Shown here: positions 34,276 through 43,803 of the stretch, in pieces
Numbering within the stretch: the first letter of the stretch is position 1
Layout: each line of letters starts with the position of its first letter
Origin: an uncultured Prevotellaceae bacterium
Lineage (GTDB): Bacteria > Bacteroidota > Bacteroidia > Bacteroidales > UBA932
Length of the DNA stretch: 64,000 bases
Direction: 5' to 3'
NCBI GenBank assembly: GCA_947166905.1
Contig: CAMVFZ010000003.1
Span: forward strand, 94,595 to 158,594
Translations under genes and position numbers: made by a program
Notes under the pieces: model-generated
The model's input: only the letters and a program-made list of their open reading frames with translations
The model's database searches: none
What the model was told of the DNA's origin: nothing

Positions 34276-35703
34276 TTATACTTCTTCTGAAGGTTCTTGT
34301 TCGTCTATCTGATCCTCTATGTTGTTCAGGCTTTCAAGCTGGTCAAGGTCGTTCAGGCTATCCTGGACATGGTCTCCGCTGGAAAGCAGCGGGGTAGCGT
34401 CTTCAACCTCCTTGTCCATCTTCTTTTTGACCATGCGCGATACGGCCAGTATAATTCCAAAGGCCATACTGAAGGCTATGAACGACGCCTTTCCGTGACT
34501 GATCATCGGTAGCGTCTGGCCTGTCAAAGGTCCAAGGTCCACGTTGATGAACATGTGCATCAGCGCCTGCCCGGATATCATCACCACAAGGCCTGCGATT
34601 GCCGTCTTGGTAAAGGTATTGGAAGAATTCCTGACAAGGATCGTTCCCCTGGCCAGAAGGCTGCCGTACAGTATAATGACTAGCAATGCGCCCAGAATTC
34701 CATATTCCTCTACTATGAAGCTGAACATATAGTCTTCAAACATAATCGGCACTACGTACCTCTGGGTACTGCCGCCCGGGCCTTTTCCAAAGATACCGCC
34801 CTCGCTGACTGCTACCTTTGCGCTTATCGGCTGCTTGACTCGGCCCTCCGCCTCTTTGAACTCCTTGGTGTTGCGCTTACCCTCTTTTACCAGTCGGACA
34901 AGCTCTTCCTCCGGGTTCTCCTTGGCCATGGAAAGCCTTTCTATGGCTGTTCCAATACGTCCGAATACTTTTCCGTCACTAATTCTATAAATGCCGATAC
35001 ATCCTATGAACAGTCCCGCGCCGAAAGCCGCCAGGCCCATTATATACTTGAACTTGATACCTCCGATCATTATGGTAACCGTCATCACCAGGGCTACGAA
35101 CAGCGTACTGGATACGCCTCCAAGCAGGGTGAGAAGGCAAACTACCACCATCGGCAGGAAAATATATAATATTAGCCGATATCCATTCTTGGCCATGAAC
35201 TTCCATCCCCATCGAACCATGCGGTCCGCAAGGCGCATACGACCCTCGTTGTAAGCTTGGATCGCCCAGGCTAAGTACATGATCATCAGTACCTTGGTAA
35301 ACTCGAATACATGCAGCTGGAAGCCGAATATTGACAGCGTTCGCACTGCGTCGTTCACCCTTAGCGCCCTTACAAACGGGGTATTGACTCGTATGGCCAG
35401 CAAGGATAGCATTATAAAGGAGAACAGGAAGCCCAGCTTGGAGAAGAAGCGCAATACCCCTATCTTCTTTACAAAGGTGTAGAAGAACATTATGATGCCC
35501 AGTCCCAGCAGTGAAATGATAACCTGCTCGTGGATGATGGCGCCTCTGGTGCTCTTGTTCATAAGGGCAAGGAGCGGGGTAGAGGAGGATATGGTCACGA
35601 TGGATATCATAATCAGCATGAATACGATAATCCAGATGACCTTGTCACCCTCGATCCTGTCAATCAGACGGAATATGTCCATTTTTTTCTTGTTCTCGCT
35701 CAT
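34276..35703 (-). CDS. ftsW: Lipid II polymerase FtsW (SEDS family)
   Basis: Septal peptidoglycan glycosyltransferase with about ten transmembrane segments, working with the class B PBP encoded at 39816-41957. Length 475. SEDS features include the FxxH-like region, KFKYIMGLAAFGAGLF, the large periplasmic loop with SEGGIFGKGPGGSTQRYVVP and DYMFSFIVEEYGILGALLVI, and the end LPMISHGKASFIAFSMAFGI. The latter has HGK where GGS is usual in proteobacteria, a variant common to Bacteroidota. The acidic C-terminal tail is cytoplasmic. Confidence 0.94.
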   Translation of the reverse strand: MSENKKKMDIFRLIDRIEGDKVIWIIVFMLIMISIVTISSSTPLLALMNKSTRGAIIHEQVIISLLGLGIIMFFYTFVKKIGVLRFFSKLGFLFSFIMLSLLAIRVNTPFVRALRVNDAVRTLSIFGFQLHVFEFTKVLMIMYLAWAIQAYNEGRMRLADRMVRWGWKFMAKNGYRLILYIFLPMVVVCLLTLLGGVSSTLFVALVMTVTIMIGGIKFKYIMGLAAFGAGLFIGCIGIYRISDGKVFGRIGTAIERLSMAKENPEEELVRLVKEGKRNTKEFKEAEGRVKQPISAKVAVSEGGIFGKGPGGSTQRYVVPIMFEDYMFSFIVEEYGILGALLVIILYGSLLARGTILVRNSSNTFTKTAIAGLVVMISGQALMHMFINVDLGPLTGQTLPMISHGKASFIAFSMAFGIILAVSRMVKKKMDKEVEDATPLLSSGDHVQDSLNDLDQLESLNNIEDQIDEQEPSEEV

Positions 35704-35719
35704 TGCCTTCTGATGGGTT

Positions 35720-37066
35720 TTAAAGGTTCCTTACGGCCTCTTTGAATTTCTTTCCGCGGTCTTCGTAGCTCTTGAAAAGGTCGAAGCTTGCGCAGCAGGG
35801 GCTGAGCAGTACTACGTCACCGTCGGCAGCGAACTCGCTGGCAATCTTGACGGCTTCTTCTGCGCTGCCTGCATCCTTGATCTTGGACTCGCCAAGTATG
35901 GGGCCGAAGCTGGCGTGGAGTTTCGTGTTGTCTACGCCAAGGCATACAAGGGCCTTGACCTTATCGCGTACAAGGTCGTTCAGTACGCTGTAGTCATTGC
36001 CTTTGTCTTTGCCGCCGGCTATCCAAACCACCGGCTTCTTCTGGCACTCAAGTGCGTACCATGCAGAGTCTACGTTGGTGGCCTTGGAGTCGTTGATATA
36101 AAGTACTCCCTTTACGCTGAGTACCGGCTCAAGCCTGTGCTCAATGGGCTGGAAGGTCTCCAGGGAGTTGCGGATTATCTTGTTGTCTATGCCGGAAGCC
36201 TTTGCTGCCAGGGCTGCTGCCATGGAGTTGTAGATATTGTGCTTTCCGCCAAGGGCCAGTTCCTCAAGGTAGATGTCGCAGTCATCCTTCTCGTAGCGTA
36301 CAACCATCTTATCGCCCTTGATAAAGGCTCCCTGCTCCAGTTCTACGTTCTCTTTCTGGGTGAAGGGCAGCATCTTGGCCTGGGTCACTATCTTGCTCAG
36401 ATGGCCCACGGTAATGGCGTCGTCGGAGTCGAAGATAAAGCAGTCGTCGCTACGCAAATTCCTGATAATACGGAACTTGGAGCGTACGTAGTTCTCCATC
36501 TTGTACTCGTAGCGGTCAAGGTGGTCCGGGGTTATATTGGTTATGATAGCGATGTCCGGGCGGAAGTCGTAGCAGTTGTCAAGTTGGAAGCTGCTTATCT
36601 CCAGCACGTAGTAGTCGTGCTGCTCCGTTGCAACCTGGTAGGCATAGCTGGTGCCAATGTTTCCTCCAAGTCCAACGTTCAGGCCTGCCTGCTTCAGCAG
36701 ATAGTAGATAAGGGAGGTGGTGGTTGTCTTGCCGTTGCTGCCGGTGATGCAGATCTTCTTTGCAGTGTCGTATCGGCCTGCAAATTCAATTTCCGATATG
36801 ATATGGGTGCCCCTGTCTTCCAGAAGCTTTACCATCGGCGCCGATGAAGGGATACCGGGGCTTTTTACAACCTCGTCGGCAGAGAGGATAAGACTCTCTG
36901 TGTGGCCACCCTCTTCGAAGGGGATGTCCCATTTCTTAAGCATCTCCACATATTTGTCGGCGATTTTGCCATTGTCAGACAAAAAAACGTCAAATCCTTT
37001 CACCTTGGCAAGCACTGCAGCTCCAACGCCGCTTTCAGCTCCACCCAATACAACCAGTCTAGACAT
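35720..37066 (-). CDS. murD: UDP-N-acetylmuramoyl-L-alanine--D-glutamate ligase
   Basis: Adds D-Glu in the second peptide step. 448 residues with N-domain VVLGGAESGVGAAVLAKVKG, P-loop ICITGSNGKTTTTSLIYYLL, ITNITPDHLDRYEYKME and C-domain YINDSKATNVDSAWYAL, IAGGKDKGNDYS, CCASFDLFKSYEDRG. All Mur ligase catalytic positions appear kept. It lies between mraY (16-nt gap) and ftsW (16-nt gap). Confidence 0.96.
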   Translation of the reverse strand: MSRLVVLGGAESGVGAAVLAKVKGFDVFLSDNGKIADKYVEMLKKWDIPFEEGGHTESLILSADEVVKSPGIPSSAPMVKLLEDRGTHIISEIEFAGRYDTAKKICITGSNGKTTTTSLIYYLLKQAGLNVGLGGNIGTSYAYQVATEQHDYYVLEISSFQLDNCYDFRPDIAIITNITPDHLDRYEYKMENYVRSKFRIIRNLRSDDCFIFDSDDAITVGHLSKIVTQAKMLPFTQKENVELEQGAFIKGDKMVVRYEKDDCDIYLEELALGGKHNIYNSMAAALAAKASGIDNKIIRNSLETFQPIEHRLEPVLSVKGVLYINDSKATNVDSAWYALECQKKPVVWIAGGKDKGNDYSVLNDLVRDKVKALVCLGVDNTKLHASFGPILGESKIKDAGSAEEAVKIASEFAADGDVVLLSPCCASFDLFKSYEDRGKKFKEAVRNL

Positions 37067-37082
37067 AATCTATCTCTATCTT

Positions 37083-38384
37083 TTATCTTACTTTCAACAA
37101 AGCCATTGTGGCAACTGCCAGAATAATTCCTATAATCCAGAAACGGGTAACAATCTTGGCCTCCGGGATGGCCCTGACGGGCTTTTGAATCTTTGCGGGG
37201 ATGCCCTCTTTCTGGAAATGATGGTGCAGGGGAGACATCTTGAAGATGCGCTGGCCCTCGCCGTATTTCTTACGTGTATACTTGAAGTAGAAGCGCTGCA
37301 TCAGCACTGACAGGCTTTCTACGAAGAAGATTCCGCATAGAAGCGGGAGCAGCAGCTCCTTTCTGATAAGCACTGCGCAAACGCCAATTATACCGCCGAT
37401 GGTAAGGCTTCCGGTATCTCCCATGAATACCTGTGCCGGGTAGGAATTGTACCAGAGGAAGCCAATCAGCGCGCCCACGAAGGCGGACATGAACACTGCT
37501 ATCTCTCCGGAGCCCGGTATATACATTATATTCAAGTAGTCGGAGTCTACCAGGTTACCTCCCAGGTAGGCCAGTATTCCAAGTACTATACCCACTATCG
37601 CCGATGTTCCCGCGGCCAGTCCGTCCATTCCGTCGGTAAGGTTGGTTCCGTTGGAGCATGCGGTTATTACGATTGCAATCATAAGTACGTAGAACAGCCA
37701 TTTGAAGTACCAGCCCCACTTGCCGCTGAAGGGGGAGAGGCTCTTGTAATCGAACTCGTGGCTGCTTACGAAGGGGATTGTAGTCTTTGTGCTTTTGACT
37801 ACATCCTCGTTCTTCCACTTAACGTGAAGCTCTGTATCGCGGGTAAGCTCCTGCTGGCCATCCGCCTGCAATGCCACTACGGCTGCCTCGTTTGTTGCGG
37901 GAACCTTTTCACGTACGGCGATGCTGTCGCTCTGCCATACGGTGATACCTACTATAAGGCCAAGGATAATCTGCAGTACAAGCTTCATGCGCTCGCTCAT
38001 GCCTTCCTTGTTATGCTTGAAAACCTTTATATAGTCGTCCCTGAAGCCGATGGCGCCACACCAGATGGTGGTGAAGATTAGCAAGAGTACGTAAATGTTG
38101 GTCAGGTCGCAAACCAGAAGCGCCGATGCCAGTACTGCAATGATAATGATGACTCCGCCCATGGTAGGGGTGCCCTTCTTGCTGAGCTGGCCTTCCAGGC
38201 CCAGGTCGCGGATAGTCTCGCCAATCTGGTGCTTCTGCAGCCTGCGGATAATGTTCTTGCCTGCAAACAGGGCAATCAGCATTGCAATTACAGCTGCGGC
38301 AAAGGCCCTGAACGACAGATAGGTCATCAGGCCCTGGCCGGGGATGTCTACACCTTTCAGTGCTTCAAACAAGTGATAAATCAT
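37083..38384 (-). CDS. mraY: Phospho-N-acetylmuramoyl-pentapeptide transferase
   Basis: Ten-helix inner-membrane enzyme that transfers phospho-MurNAc-pentapeptide to undecaprenyl phosphate (lipid I). Motifs: KKGTPTMGGVIII, the Asp pair in IGFRDDYIKVFKHNKEGM, TACSNGTNLTDGMDGLAAG, and FMGDTGSLTIGG with SPLHHHFQKEG. At 433 residues it is longer than the E. coli enzyme. The extra 70-80 residues form a soluble insert at about 155-225 between helices, as in other Bacteroidota. ATG overlaps the murE stop by 4 nt. Confidence 0.96.
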   Translation of the reverse strand: MIYHLFEALKGVDIPGQGLMTYLSFRAFAAAVIAMLIALFAGKNIIRRLQKHQIGETIRDLGLEGQLSKKGTPTMGGVIIIIAVLASALLVCDLTNIYVLLLIFTTIWCGAIGFRDDYIKVFKHNKEGMSERMKLVLQIILGLIVGITVWQSDSIAVREKVPATNEAAVVALQADGQQELTRDTELHVKWKNEDVVKSTKTTIPFVSSHEFDYKSLSPFSGKWGWYFKWLFYVLMIAIVITACSNGTNLTDGMDGLAAGTSAIVGIVLGILAYLGGNLVDSDYLNIMYIPGSGEIAVFMSAFVGALIGFLWYNSYPAQVFMGDTGSLTIGGIIGVCAVLIRKELLLPLLCGIFFVESLSVLMQRFYFKYTRKKYGEGQRIFKMSPLHHHFQKEGIPAKIQKPVRAIPEAKIVTRFWIIGIILAVATMALLKVR

Positions 38385-39814
38385 AACGCCTCTATGCTAT
38401 TAAATATGTCTCTTACAATCTCTCTTTCGTCAAAGTGACGGTGCTCTGTGCCTATAATCTGATAGGTCTCATGGCCCTTGCCTGCAAGCAGGATAGCCGC
38501 TCCGTCCGGAGATGTCATTATCGCGGTGCGGATAGCCTCTGCCCTGTCTGCGATGCAAAGAGTCTTGGCCAGGCCACGGGGACTCAGGCCGGTTTTCATC
38601 TCTGCGATAATATCTTCTGTCTTCTCTGAACGGCTGTTGTCCGATGTCAGTATTATCCTGTCGGCGTACTTCTCTGCCACTGCGGCCATTTCCGGGCGCT
38701 TTGTGCGGTCACGGTCTCCGCCGCAGCCGAATACTGCTACCAGCTGTTGGCCGTCGCAGGCGATGTCCTTGAGCGTGGTGAGTACGTTCTCAAGCGCATC
38801 CGGGGTGTGGGCGTAGTCCAGAATAATGGACAGGTTCCTGGGGCCGCGGATGGTCTCAAGACGGCCCTTGGCAGACTCCAGCTTGCTGATGCCCACAAGA
38901 GCCTCCTGCTTTGTGGCGCCAAGCTCGATAGCCGTAGAATAAATGGCCAGTATGTTATATGCGTTGTGGCGGCCGATCAGGCGGGTCCACACTTCTTCTC
39001 CGTCAATCTTGAGCAGCATGCCGTCGAAGCTCTCTTCCATAATGCGGCAGCTGTGGTCCGCCATCTTGCCAAGGGAGTAGGTGATAACCCTTGCGGCAGT
39101 GTTCTGAACCATTACGGGGCCGTTTTTGTCATCTACGTTGATGATGGCCACGGCATCCTTGGGCAGGCTGTCAAAGAAGAGCTTCTTGCAACGCAGGTAC
39201 TCTGCGAAGGTCTTGTGGTAGTCCAGGTGGTCGTGGGTAAGGTTAGAGAAGATACCGGCCCTGAATTTAAGGGCGGCAACCCTCTGCTGCTCCATGCCGA
39301 TGGAGCTGACCTCCATGAAGCAATACTCGCAGCCTTCCTTCACCATCTGCGCCATAAGTCTGTTTATGGTCACCGGGTCCGATGTGGTATTGGTGGTCTC
39401 CGTCTCTGTGCGTCCAACATAGTTGGCGATGGTGGAGAGCAGTCCGCAGTTGTATCCAAGGTTCATGAACAGCTGGTACAGAAGCGTAACTGTAGTGGTC
39501 TTTCCGTTGGTGCCGGTAATACCCACAAGTTTGAGTTTCTGTGAAGGGTGGTCGTAGAACTCGTCTGCGGCCTGGGCCAGGGCAAGCCTGGAATCCTCTA
39601 CCTTTACTGCCTCTACCTTTTCAAGTGCGGCCTTGGCCTCCGGGGTAAGGTCGTCGGAGTCGTACATTACAACGGCAGCTCCTTTTCCCACTGCCTGGGG
39701 AATGTAGGCATGACCGTCGCCGGCGTAACCCCTGACAGCCACGAAGAGGCTGCCGGGAACCACCTTCCTTGAATCGGCGGTAACAAGACTTATATTTATT
39801 CCGTTTATCGTCAT
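38381..39814 (-). CDS. murE: UDP-MurNAc-tripeptide synthetase (MurE)
   Basis: Adds the third residue (probably meso-diaminopimelate) to the stem peptide. 477 residues. N-domain with VPGSLFVAVRGYAGDGHAYI, P-loop GITGTNGKTTTVTLLYQLF, FSNLTHDHLDYHKTFAEY, C-domain LDYAHTPDALENVL and FGCGGDRDRTKRPEMA. The substrate-selecting loop, usually DNPR in DAP-adding enzymes, reads DNSR here (residues about 392-395). The Arg that contacts the DAP carboxylate is kept but Pro is replaced by Ser. DAP is still the better guess than Lys. Confidence 0.95.
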   Translation of the reverse strand: MTINGINISLVTADSRKVVPGSLFVAVRGYAGDGHAYIPQAVGKGAAVVMYDSDDLTPEAKAALEKVEAVKVEDSRLALAQAADEFYDHPSQKLKLVGITGTNGKTTTVTLLYQLFMNLGYNCGLLSTIANYVGRTETETTNTTSDPVTINRLMAQMVKEGCEYCFMEVSSIGMEQQRVAALKFRAGIFSNLTHDHLDYHKTFAEYLRCKKLFFDSLPKDAVAIINVDDKNGPVMVQNTAARVITYSLGKMADHSCRIMEESFDGMLLKIDGEEVWTRLIGRHNAYNILAIYSTAIELGATKQEALVGISKLESAKGRLETIRGPRNLSIILDYAHTPDALENVLTTLKDIACDGQQLVAVFGCGGDRDRTKRPEMAAVAEKYADRIILTSDNSRSEKTEDIIAEMKTGLSPRGLAKTLCIADRAEAIRTAIMTSPDGAAILLAGKGHETYQIIGTEHRHFDEREIVRDIFNSIEAL

Positions 39815-39815
39815 T

Positions 39816-41957
39816 TTATTTAAGTGTTATCTGAACTGTCTGTCCTTTGCCCAACTTGCTGCCTGCCGCCGGGGTCTGGCTCTTAACGTGGCCGGTGCCG
39901 TTCCATACTGCCGTGTATCCGCGGCTTTCAAGTGCGTAAACGGCATCCATCAGGCCCAGGCCTCTTACGTCAGGAATATGGCCTTCCTCTGCTTCCGGCA
40001 TCTGGGCTGCTTCAATTTTAGGAGCTTCTCCGCTGGATTCCAGAACTTCTCCGCCGTCGGGGTCAAACGCATATATATTGTCTACAAGCTCCCTGAAGGC
40101 GAGCGCAGGGTTGTTACCTCCGTAAACTGCCTGTGAAACGTATACGGGCACGGTGTACATGGTAACTATGGCGCTGTACTTGGGCTTGTCTGCCGGGAAG
40201 AAGCCTACGAAGGTAGCCTGATACTGGCGCTTGCCGTCCAGCTCCCTGGTTGCTATCTTCTTGCCGTTCAGGTATTTGGGCTCAATCACCATCTGGGCTG
40301 TACCGGTCTTTCCGGCTATCGGCACTCTGGCTTTGAAAAGCTTGGAGTGACCGGTTCCCTTAGGGTTGCTGACTACGCCTGCAAGCGCAGAACGCAGGGT
40401 GTCCGCCGTCTTGCGGGAGCATACGCTGGCGCTAAGTACTGTGGGGCCAAGTTTCTTTACCACGTTGGGCCCGCGGTCCAGGCTTTCTACCAGGTACGGC
40501 TTCATCATCTTGCCACCGTTTGCGATGGCGTTGTAGAACATAAGTATATGCAGCGGGGTCTCCTTCACAGTATAGCCGATGGCTACTGAAGGAAGGTCCG
40601 TAAGGCTCCAGGTCTGGCGGTTGTCCGGGTTAGGCAGCAGCGGCGTCGCAAGGCCGTCAAGGTCGAACTCCATCGGCTCGTCACCCAGTTTGTAGCGGTA
40701 AAGCTTGTCCAGCATCTGCTTGGGGGTCTTGCCATAATACTTGAGAGCAAGGTAGCGGAATGCGTAGTTGGACGAGATCTCAAGGCAGTGCCTGATGGTG
40801 ATGGAATCGCTCTTGGTCCTGGCCATGTAGTTGGTAATGTAGTGGTCGGATCCGAACATTGAGTATCCGGGCACTATACCGCGGTTGGTAGGTATCTGGT
40901 CGTCAACCTTAATAAAACCGTCTTCCAAAAGGCTCATAACGGTGGTTACCTTGAATACTGAACCCGGCTCGCCGGCCCTGGTAACCGCCATGTTGTAGGT
41001 CTCAGTGAGCGAACCGTCGTCGCCGCGAAGCAGGTTGACCATTGCGCGGATGCCACCAGTTTCCACGTCCATTACCACCATACATCCGCCGTAGATGTTC
41101 TCGTTCAGGTTCATGCTGTTACGCATGGCGTTGTCGGCTATGTCCTGAATGTCGATATCCAGGGTAGTGCGAAGGTCAAGTCCGTTTTCTGCGGCAACCC
41201 AGGTGCTGTCGTAATTCTGTATCTTGCCGTGGAGGTCGGTGTCCTTCATCCACTTGTGGCCGTCCTTTCCATGAAGGTAGAAATCGAATTTTCCCTCCAG
41301 TCCGATGTGGCTGTTGGTCTCCTGGTTATTCTTTACATAACCGATGGTTCTGCGGGCCAGGCTTCCGTACGGATACTGACGGGTATCTTCGCTTTCCACT
41401 ATCATTCCGCCCTTGTTGGGATCTTCGTTGAAGAGCGGAAGTTTCTTGAGTTCCAGCAGGAATTCATGGTCTACAAGGCCTCCAATCCTGAGGTGACGCC
41501 TGTTGGTCTCGCGGCCTTTCAGTATCTCTTTGTAATACTCGGCGCCAGACTTGTCTTTGTAGAGTTTTGCAAGGCCATCGGCCAGTATCTTGGCCTTTTC
41601 CTTCCATTCCTTCTCCTTGGCTTCTCCCTTTTCCTTACGCTTGGGGTTGGAGCTCTTCATCATGTCTGCGAATTCCTCTTTCCTTACGGTGCAGTCGATG
41701 AATACTCGGTACATGGGTATGGACATAGCCAGTAGCCTGCCGTCGCGTGCAAGAATGGAGCCTCGCTCCGGGTACAGGGGCTGTTTGATGCTCCTTGGCT
41801 TGAAGAGGCTGGCTATCGTCGGATCCGGTTCATAGCGCAGCTGAATATCCACGATCCTGAGCAACAGGATCACTCCTGCCACCAGATATCCCAGATATAT
41901 CACATAGAGGAATCTCCCTATGTGCCTTCCTTTGTCGCTATTTCCAGTTTTTGCCAT
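39816..41957 (-). CDS. ftsI: Class B penicillin-binding protein, FtsI-type, with one PASTA domain
   Basis: Septal transpeptidase that crosslinks lipid II polymerised by FtsW. 713 residues: one N-terminal transmembrane helix (about 13-37), PBP dimer domain (RGSILARDGRLLAMSIPMYR onward), and a transpeptidase domain with active-site Ser in GEPGSVFKVTTV, ISSNYAF (SxN) and AGKTGTAQ (KTG). The C-terminus carries one PASTA domain (IPDVRGLGLMDAVYALESRG ... VQITLK). The Glu/Lys-rich stretch at about 100-125 is in the pedestal. ATG shares bases with the ftsL stop. Confidence 0.94.
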   Translation of the reverse strand: MAKTGNSDKGRHIGRFLYVIYLGYLVAGVILLLRIVDIQLRYEPDPTIASLFKPRSIKQPLYPERGSILARDGRLLAMSIPMYRVFIDCTVRKEEFADMMKSSNPKRKEKGEAKEKEWKEKAKILADGLAKLYKDKSGAEYYKEILKGRETNRRHLRIGGLVDHEFLLELKKLPLFNEDPNKGGMIVESEDTRQYPYGSLARRTIGYVKNNQETNSHIGLEGKFDFYLHGKDGHKWMKDTDLHGKIQNYDSTWVAAENGLDLRTTLDIDIQDIADNAMRNSMNLNENIYGGCMVVMDVETGGIRAMVNLLRGDDGSLTETYNMAVTRAGEPGSVFKVTTVMSLLEDGFIKVDDQIPTNRGIVPGYSMFGSDHYITNYMARTKSDSITIRHCLEISSNYAFRYLALKYYGKTPKQMLDKLYRYKLGDEPMEFDLDGLATPLLPNPDNRQTWSLTDLPSVAIGYTVKETPLHILMFYNAIANGGKMMKPYLVESLDRGPNVVKKLGPTVLSASVCSRKTADTLRSALAGVVSNPKGTGHSKLFKARVPIAGKTGTAQMVIEPKYLNGKKIATRELDGKRQYQATFVGFFPADKPKYSAIVTMYTVPVYVSQAVYGGNNPALAFRELVDNIYAFDPDGGEVLESSGEAPKIEAAQMPEAEEGHIPDVRGLGLMDAVYALESRGYTAVWNGTGHVKSQTPAAGSKLGKGQTVQITLK

Positions 41958-42289
41958 TAATCGTCAAGTCTGTTTGCCGGTTTTTCCGGAAGTGTTATTT
42001 CTGAGCCCTGCTCCCTGAGCAGTTTCTCAACGGTCTGCAGCCTGCCCAGGCCTACCAGTTTGACTGTTTTCTGGGCGTGGAAGATTTTGAGGTCGTTCAC
42101 TGCGCTGCGGTTCTTTTCTACTTTGGCAAGGGTATTCTGCACCATCATGCTGTACAGTATTATAAGCCATACCAGCAGGAAGGTGTATGCAATGTGGATG
42201 AAGTACTTGTCCAGGCGCATCCTAAGGAGCAACTCTCCTTTCAGAATCGCCATGAACGTGTTCTTTATGCCGACAAATACCCTTTTCAT
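41957..42289 (-). CDS. ftsL: FtsL-like divisome protein
   Basis: A 110-residue bitopic protein. The cytoplasmic part is Lys/Arg-rich, one transmembrane segment lies at about 34-52 (AYTFLLVWLIILYSMMVQ), and a short periplasmic helix with heptad-like leucines follows (LAKVEKNRSAVNDLKIFH ... VGLGRLQTVEKLL). Its place between rsmH (4-nt overlap) and ftsI (shared base) is that of ftsL. The sequence is too divergent to recognise alone. Confidence 0.85.
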   Translation of the reverse strand: MKRVFVGIKNTFMAILKGELLLRMRLDKYFIHIAYTFLLVWLIILYSMMVQNTLAKVEKNRSAVNDLKIFHAQKTVKLVGLGRLQTVEKLLREQGSEITLPEKPANRLDD

Positions 42290-43203
42290 ATTCTTACAGC
42301 AGTTCTAAGTTTTGCGCTGCGGGCGCGTGTATTGCTTTGTATTTCCTCTTCGGAGGGGAGTACCGGTTTACGGTCCAGAGCCTCGAAGGGAGTTATGAGG
42401 CGGCCGAAGGTGTCTTTCTCCTGGCGGCCTTCTACATTGCCAGTCTTAATAAAGTTCTTCACCATCCTGTCCTCCAGGGAGTGATAGGTGATGATGGATA
42501 TTCTTCCTCCCGGAGCTACCACAGAGGGTAGGGCCTTCAGGAATTTTTCCAGGGAGCGCATTTCCTGGTTCACTTCTATGCGCAGGGCCTGGTAAACCTT
42601 TGCCAGGAACTTGTGCTCCGCCATCTTGGGCAGGGCGGGCTCCAGGGCCTTGTCAAGGTCTCCGGTTGTCACAATCGGGGCCTTGGACCTGGCTGCAACT
42701 ATCAGGGAGGCCAGGCGGCCGGGTTTGTCTGCTTCTCCGTACAGGCGCAGTATCCTTTCAAGGTCTGCTGCCTCGTAGTTGTTCACTACGTCTGCGGCGC
42801 TAAGCGGGGCCTGGGTGTTCATTCTCATGTCCAGCGGTGCGTCGTAGCGGAAGGAGAAACCGCGCTCGGGGGTGTCGAACTGGTGGGAGGATACTCCCAG
42901 GTCTGCCAGTACGCCATCGGCCAAAGCGGGCGTGCCCTGTTCCTTTGCAAACAGTTGCAGGTAGTTCTGAACGAAGCGGAAGTTGTTGTGTACCAACAGC
43001 AGTCGTTTGTCTTCCGGAGCGTTCCGGAGGGCATCGGTGTCACGATCGAAGGCGATGACCTTGCCACTGCCATCTAAGCGTGAAAGTATCTCGGCGGTGT
43101 GACCACCGCCTCCGAAGGTGGCGTCGATGTATAGTCCTGATGGATTGGTAATCAGTGCGCTTACGCTCGCGTCAAGCAGAACGGGTATATGATATTCGCT
43201 CAT
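42286..43203 (-). CDS. rsmH: 16S rRNA (cytosine-1402-N4)-methyltransferase
   Basis: SAM-dependent methyltransferase acting on C1402 of 16S rRNA. 305 residues. Opens YHIPVLLDASVSALI, with SAM-binding YIDATFGGGGHTAEIL, VIAFDRDTDAL, ADLGVSSHQFDTPERGFSFR and the late LRIEVNQEMRSLEKFL and RISIITYHSLEDRMVKNFI blocks. All RsmH signatures are present. Second gene of the dcw cluster, 11 nt after mraZ. Confidence 0.96.
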   Translation of the reverse strand: MSEYHIPVLLDASVSALITNPSGLYIDATFGGGGHTAEILSRLDGSGKVIAFDRDTDALRNAPEDKRLLLVHNNFRFVQNYLQLFAKEQGTPALADGVLADLGVSSHQFDTPERGFSFRYDAPLDMRMNTQAPLSAADVVNNYEAADLERILRLYGEADKPGRLASLIVAARSKAPIVTTGDLDKALEPALPKMAEHKFLAKVYQALRIEVNQEMRSLEKFLKALPSVVAPGGRISIITYHSLEDRMVKNFIKTGNVEGRQEKDTFGRLITPFEALDRKPVLPSEEEIQSNTRARSAKLRTAVRI

Positions 43204-43214
43204 TTCTTGCCCTC

Positions 43215-43673
43215 CTATCTCTGCTGAGATAATTCTTGGGCAAGTGCTTGATAATCTGAATTGGACATCTCCTTCTCCCTATAGGCGGCTGCGTCCCAGA
43301 TCTCTATCTTAAAGCCTTTGCCTGCGAATATCACGTCTTTGGTTAAACCTGACATTTCTTTCAGATTTCCGGGGATGGATATGCGGCCAAGCTTCGGATC
43401 AGGAATCACAATAGCGCTGTCCTGCATATATTTCCTCCAGAAGTTGGCGTGATTGGGATTGAAGAAGTTTAGTTTGCTTTTGATAGACTCTGCCTGCTCC
43501 TGCCATTCCTGGAATGTGTACATTTCAAGGCAGTTCTGGTAGATGTCTTTGTGCAGGACGAACTTCATCTCGTACTCATCGGCCACGAGAGCCTTCAGGG
43601 CGGCAGGGAAGACTACTCTTCCCTTGTCGTCCAACTTGGCTGCGAAGTCGCCTATGAATGTGGATGTGTTCAT
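43215..43673 (-). CDS. mraZ: Transcriptional regulator MraZ
   Basis: First gene of the dcw cluster. MraZ (152 residues) has two AbrB-like swapped-hairpin DNA-binding repeats, seen as FIGDFAAKLDDKGRVVFPAAL near the start and DPKLGRISIPGNL in the second half. The family binds direct repeats upstream of its own operon and represses it. A matching 10-nt-period repeat sits just upstream (43718-43758), so autoregulation is likely here too. Confidence 0.95.
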   Translation of the reverse strand: MNTSTFIGDFAAKLDDKGRVVFPAALKALVADEYEMKFVLHKDIYQNCLEMYTFQEWQEQAESIKSKLNFFNPNHANFWRKYMQDSAIVIPDPKLGRISIPGNLKEMSGLTKDVIFAGKGFKIEIWDAAAYREKEMSNSDYQALAQELSQQR

Positions 43674-43701
43674 TATCTTCGTTATTCTTTCACGCTGGGC
43701 A

Positions 43702-43758
43702 CAAAGATAATAAAAAGTTTTCCACTTTCTTCCACTTTTTTACAAAATTTTCCACAAA
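43702..43758 (-). promoter_or_regulatory. dcw promoter with MraZ-box operator
   Basis: On the minus strand TATCTTTG (plus 43702-43709) fits the TAnnTTTG box, 29 nt before the mraZ ATG. Just upstream lie AAAGTGG repeats separated by 3 nt (plus 43722-43728 and 43732-43738) and a third GTGG copy 20 nt further out (plus 43752-43755), all on a 10-nt period. This matches the AAAGTGK-N3 direct-repeat MraZ box described in other bacteria. No -33 TTG is seen, as often in activated or repressed promoters. Confidence 0.75.
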
Positions 43759-43803
43759 ACTATTAACAGGGAAAATTTGAGTGGATGGCAACCGACAGAA
43801 AAC

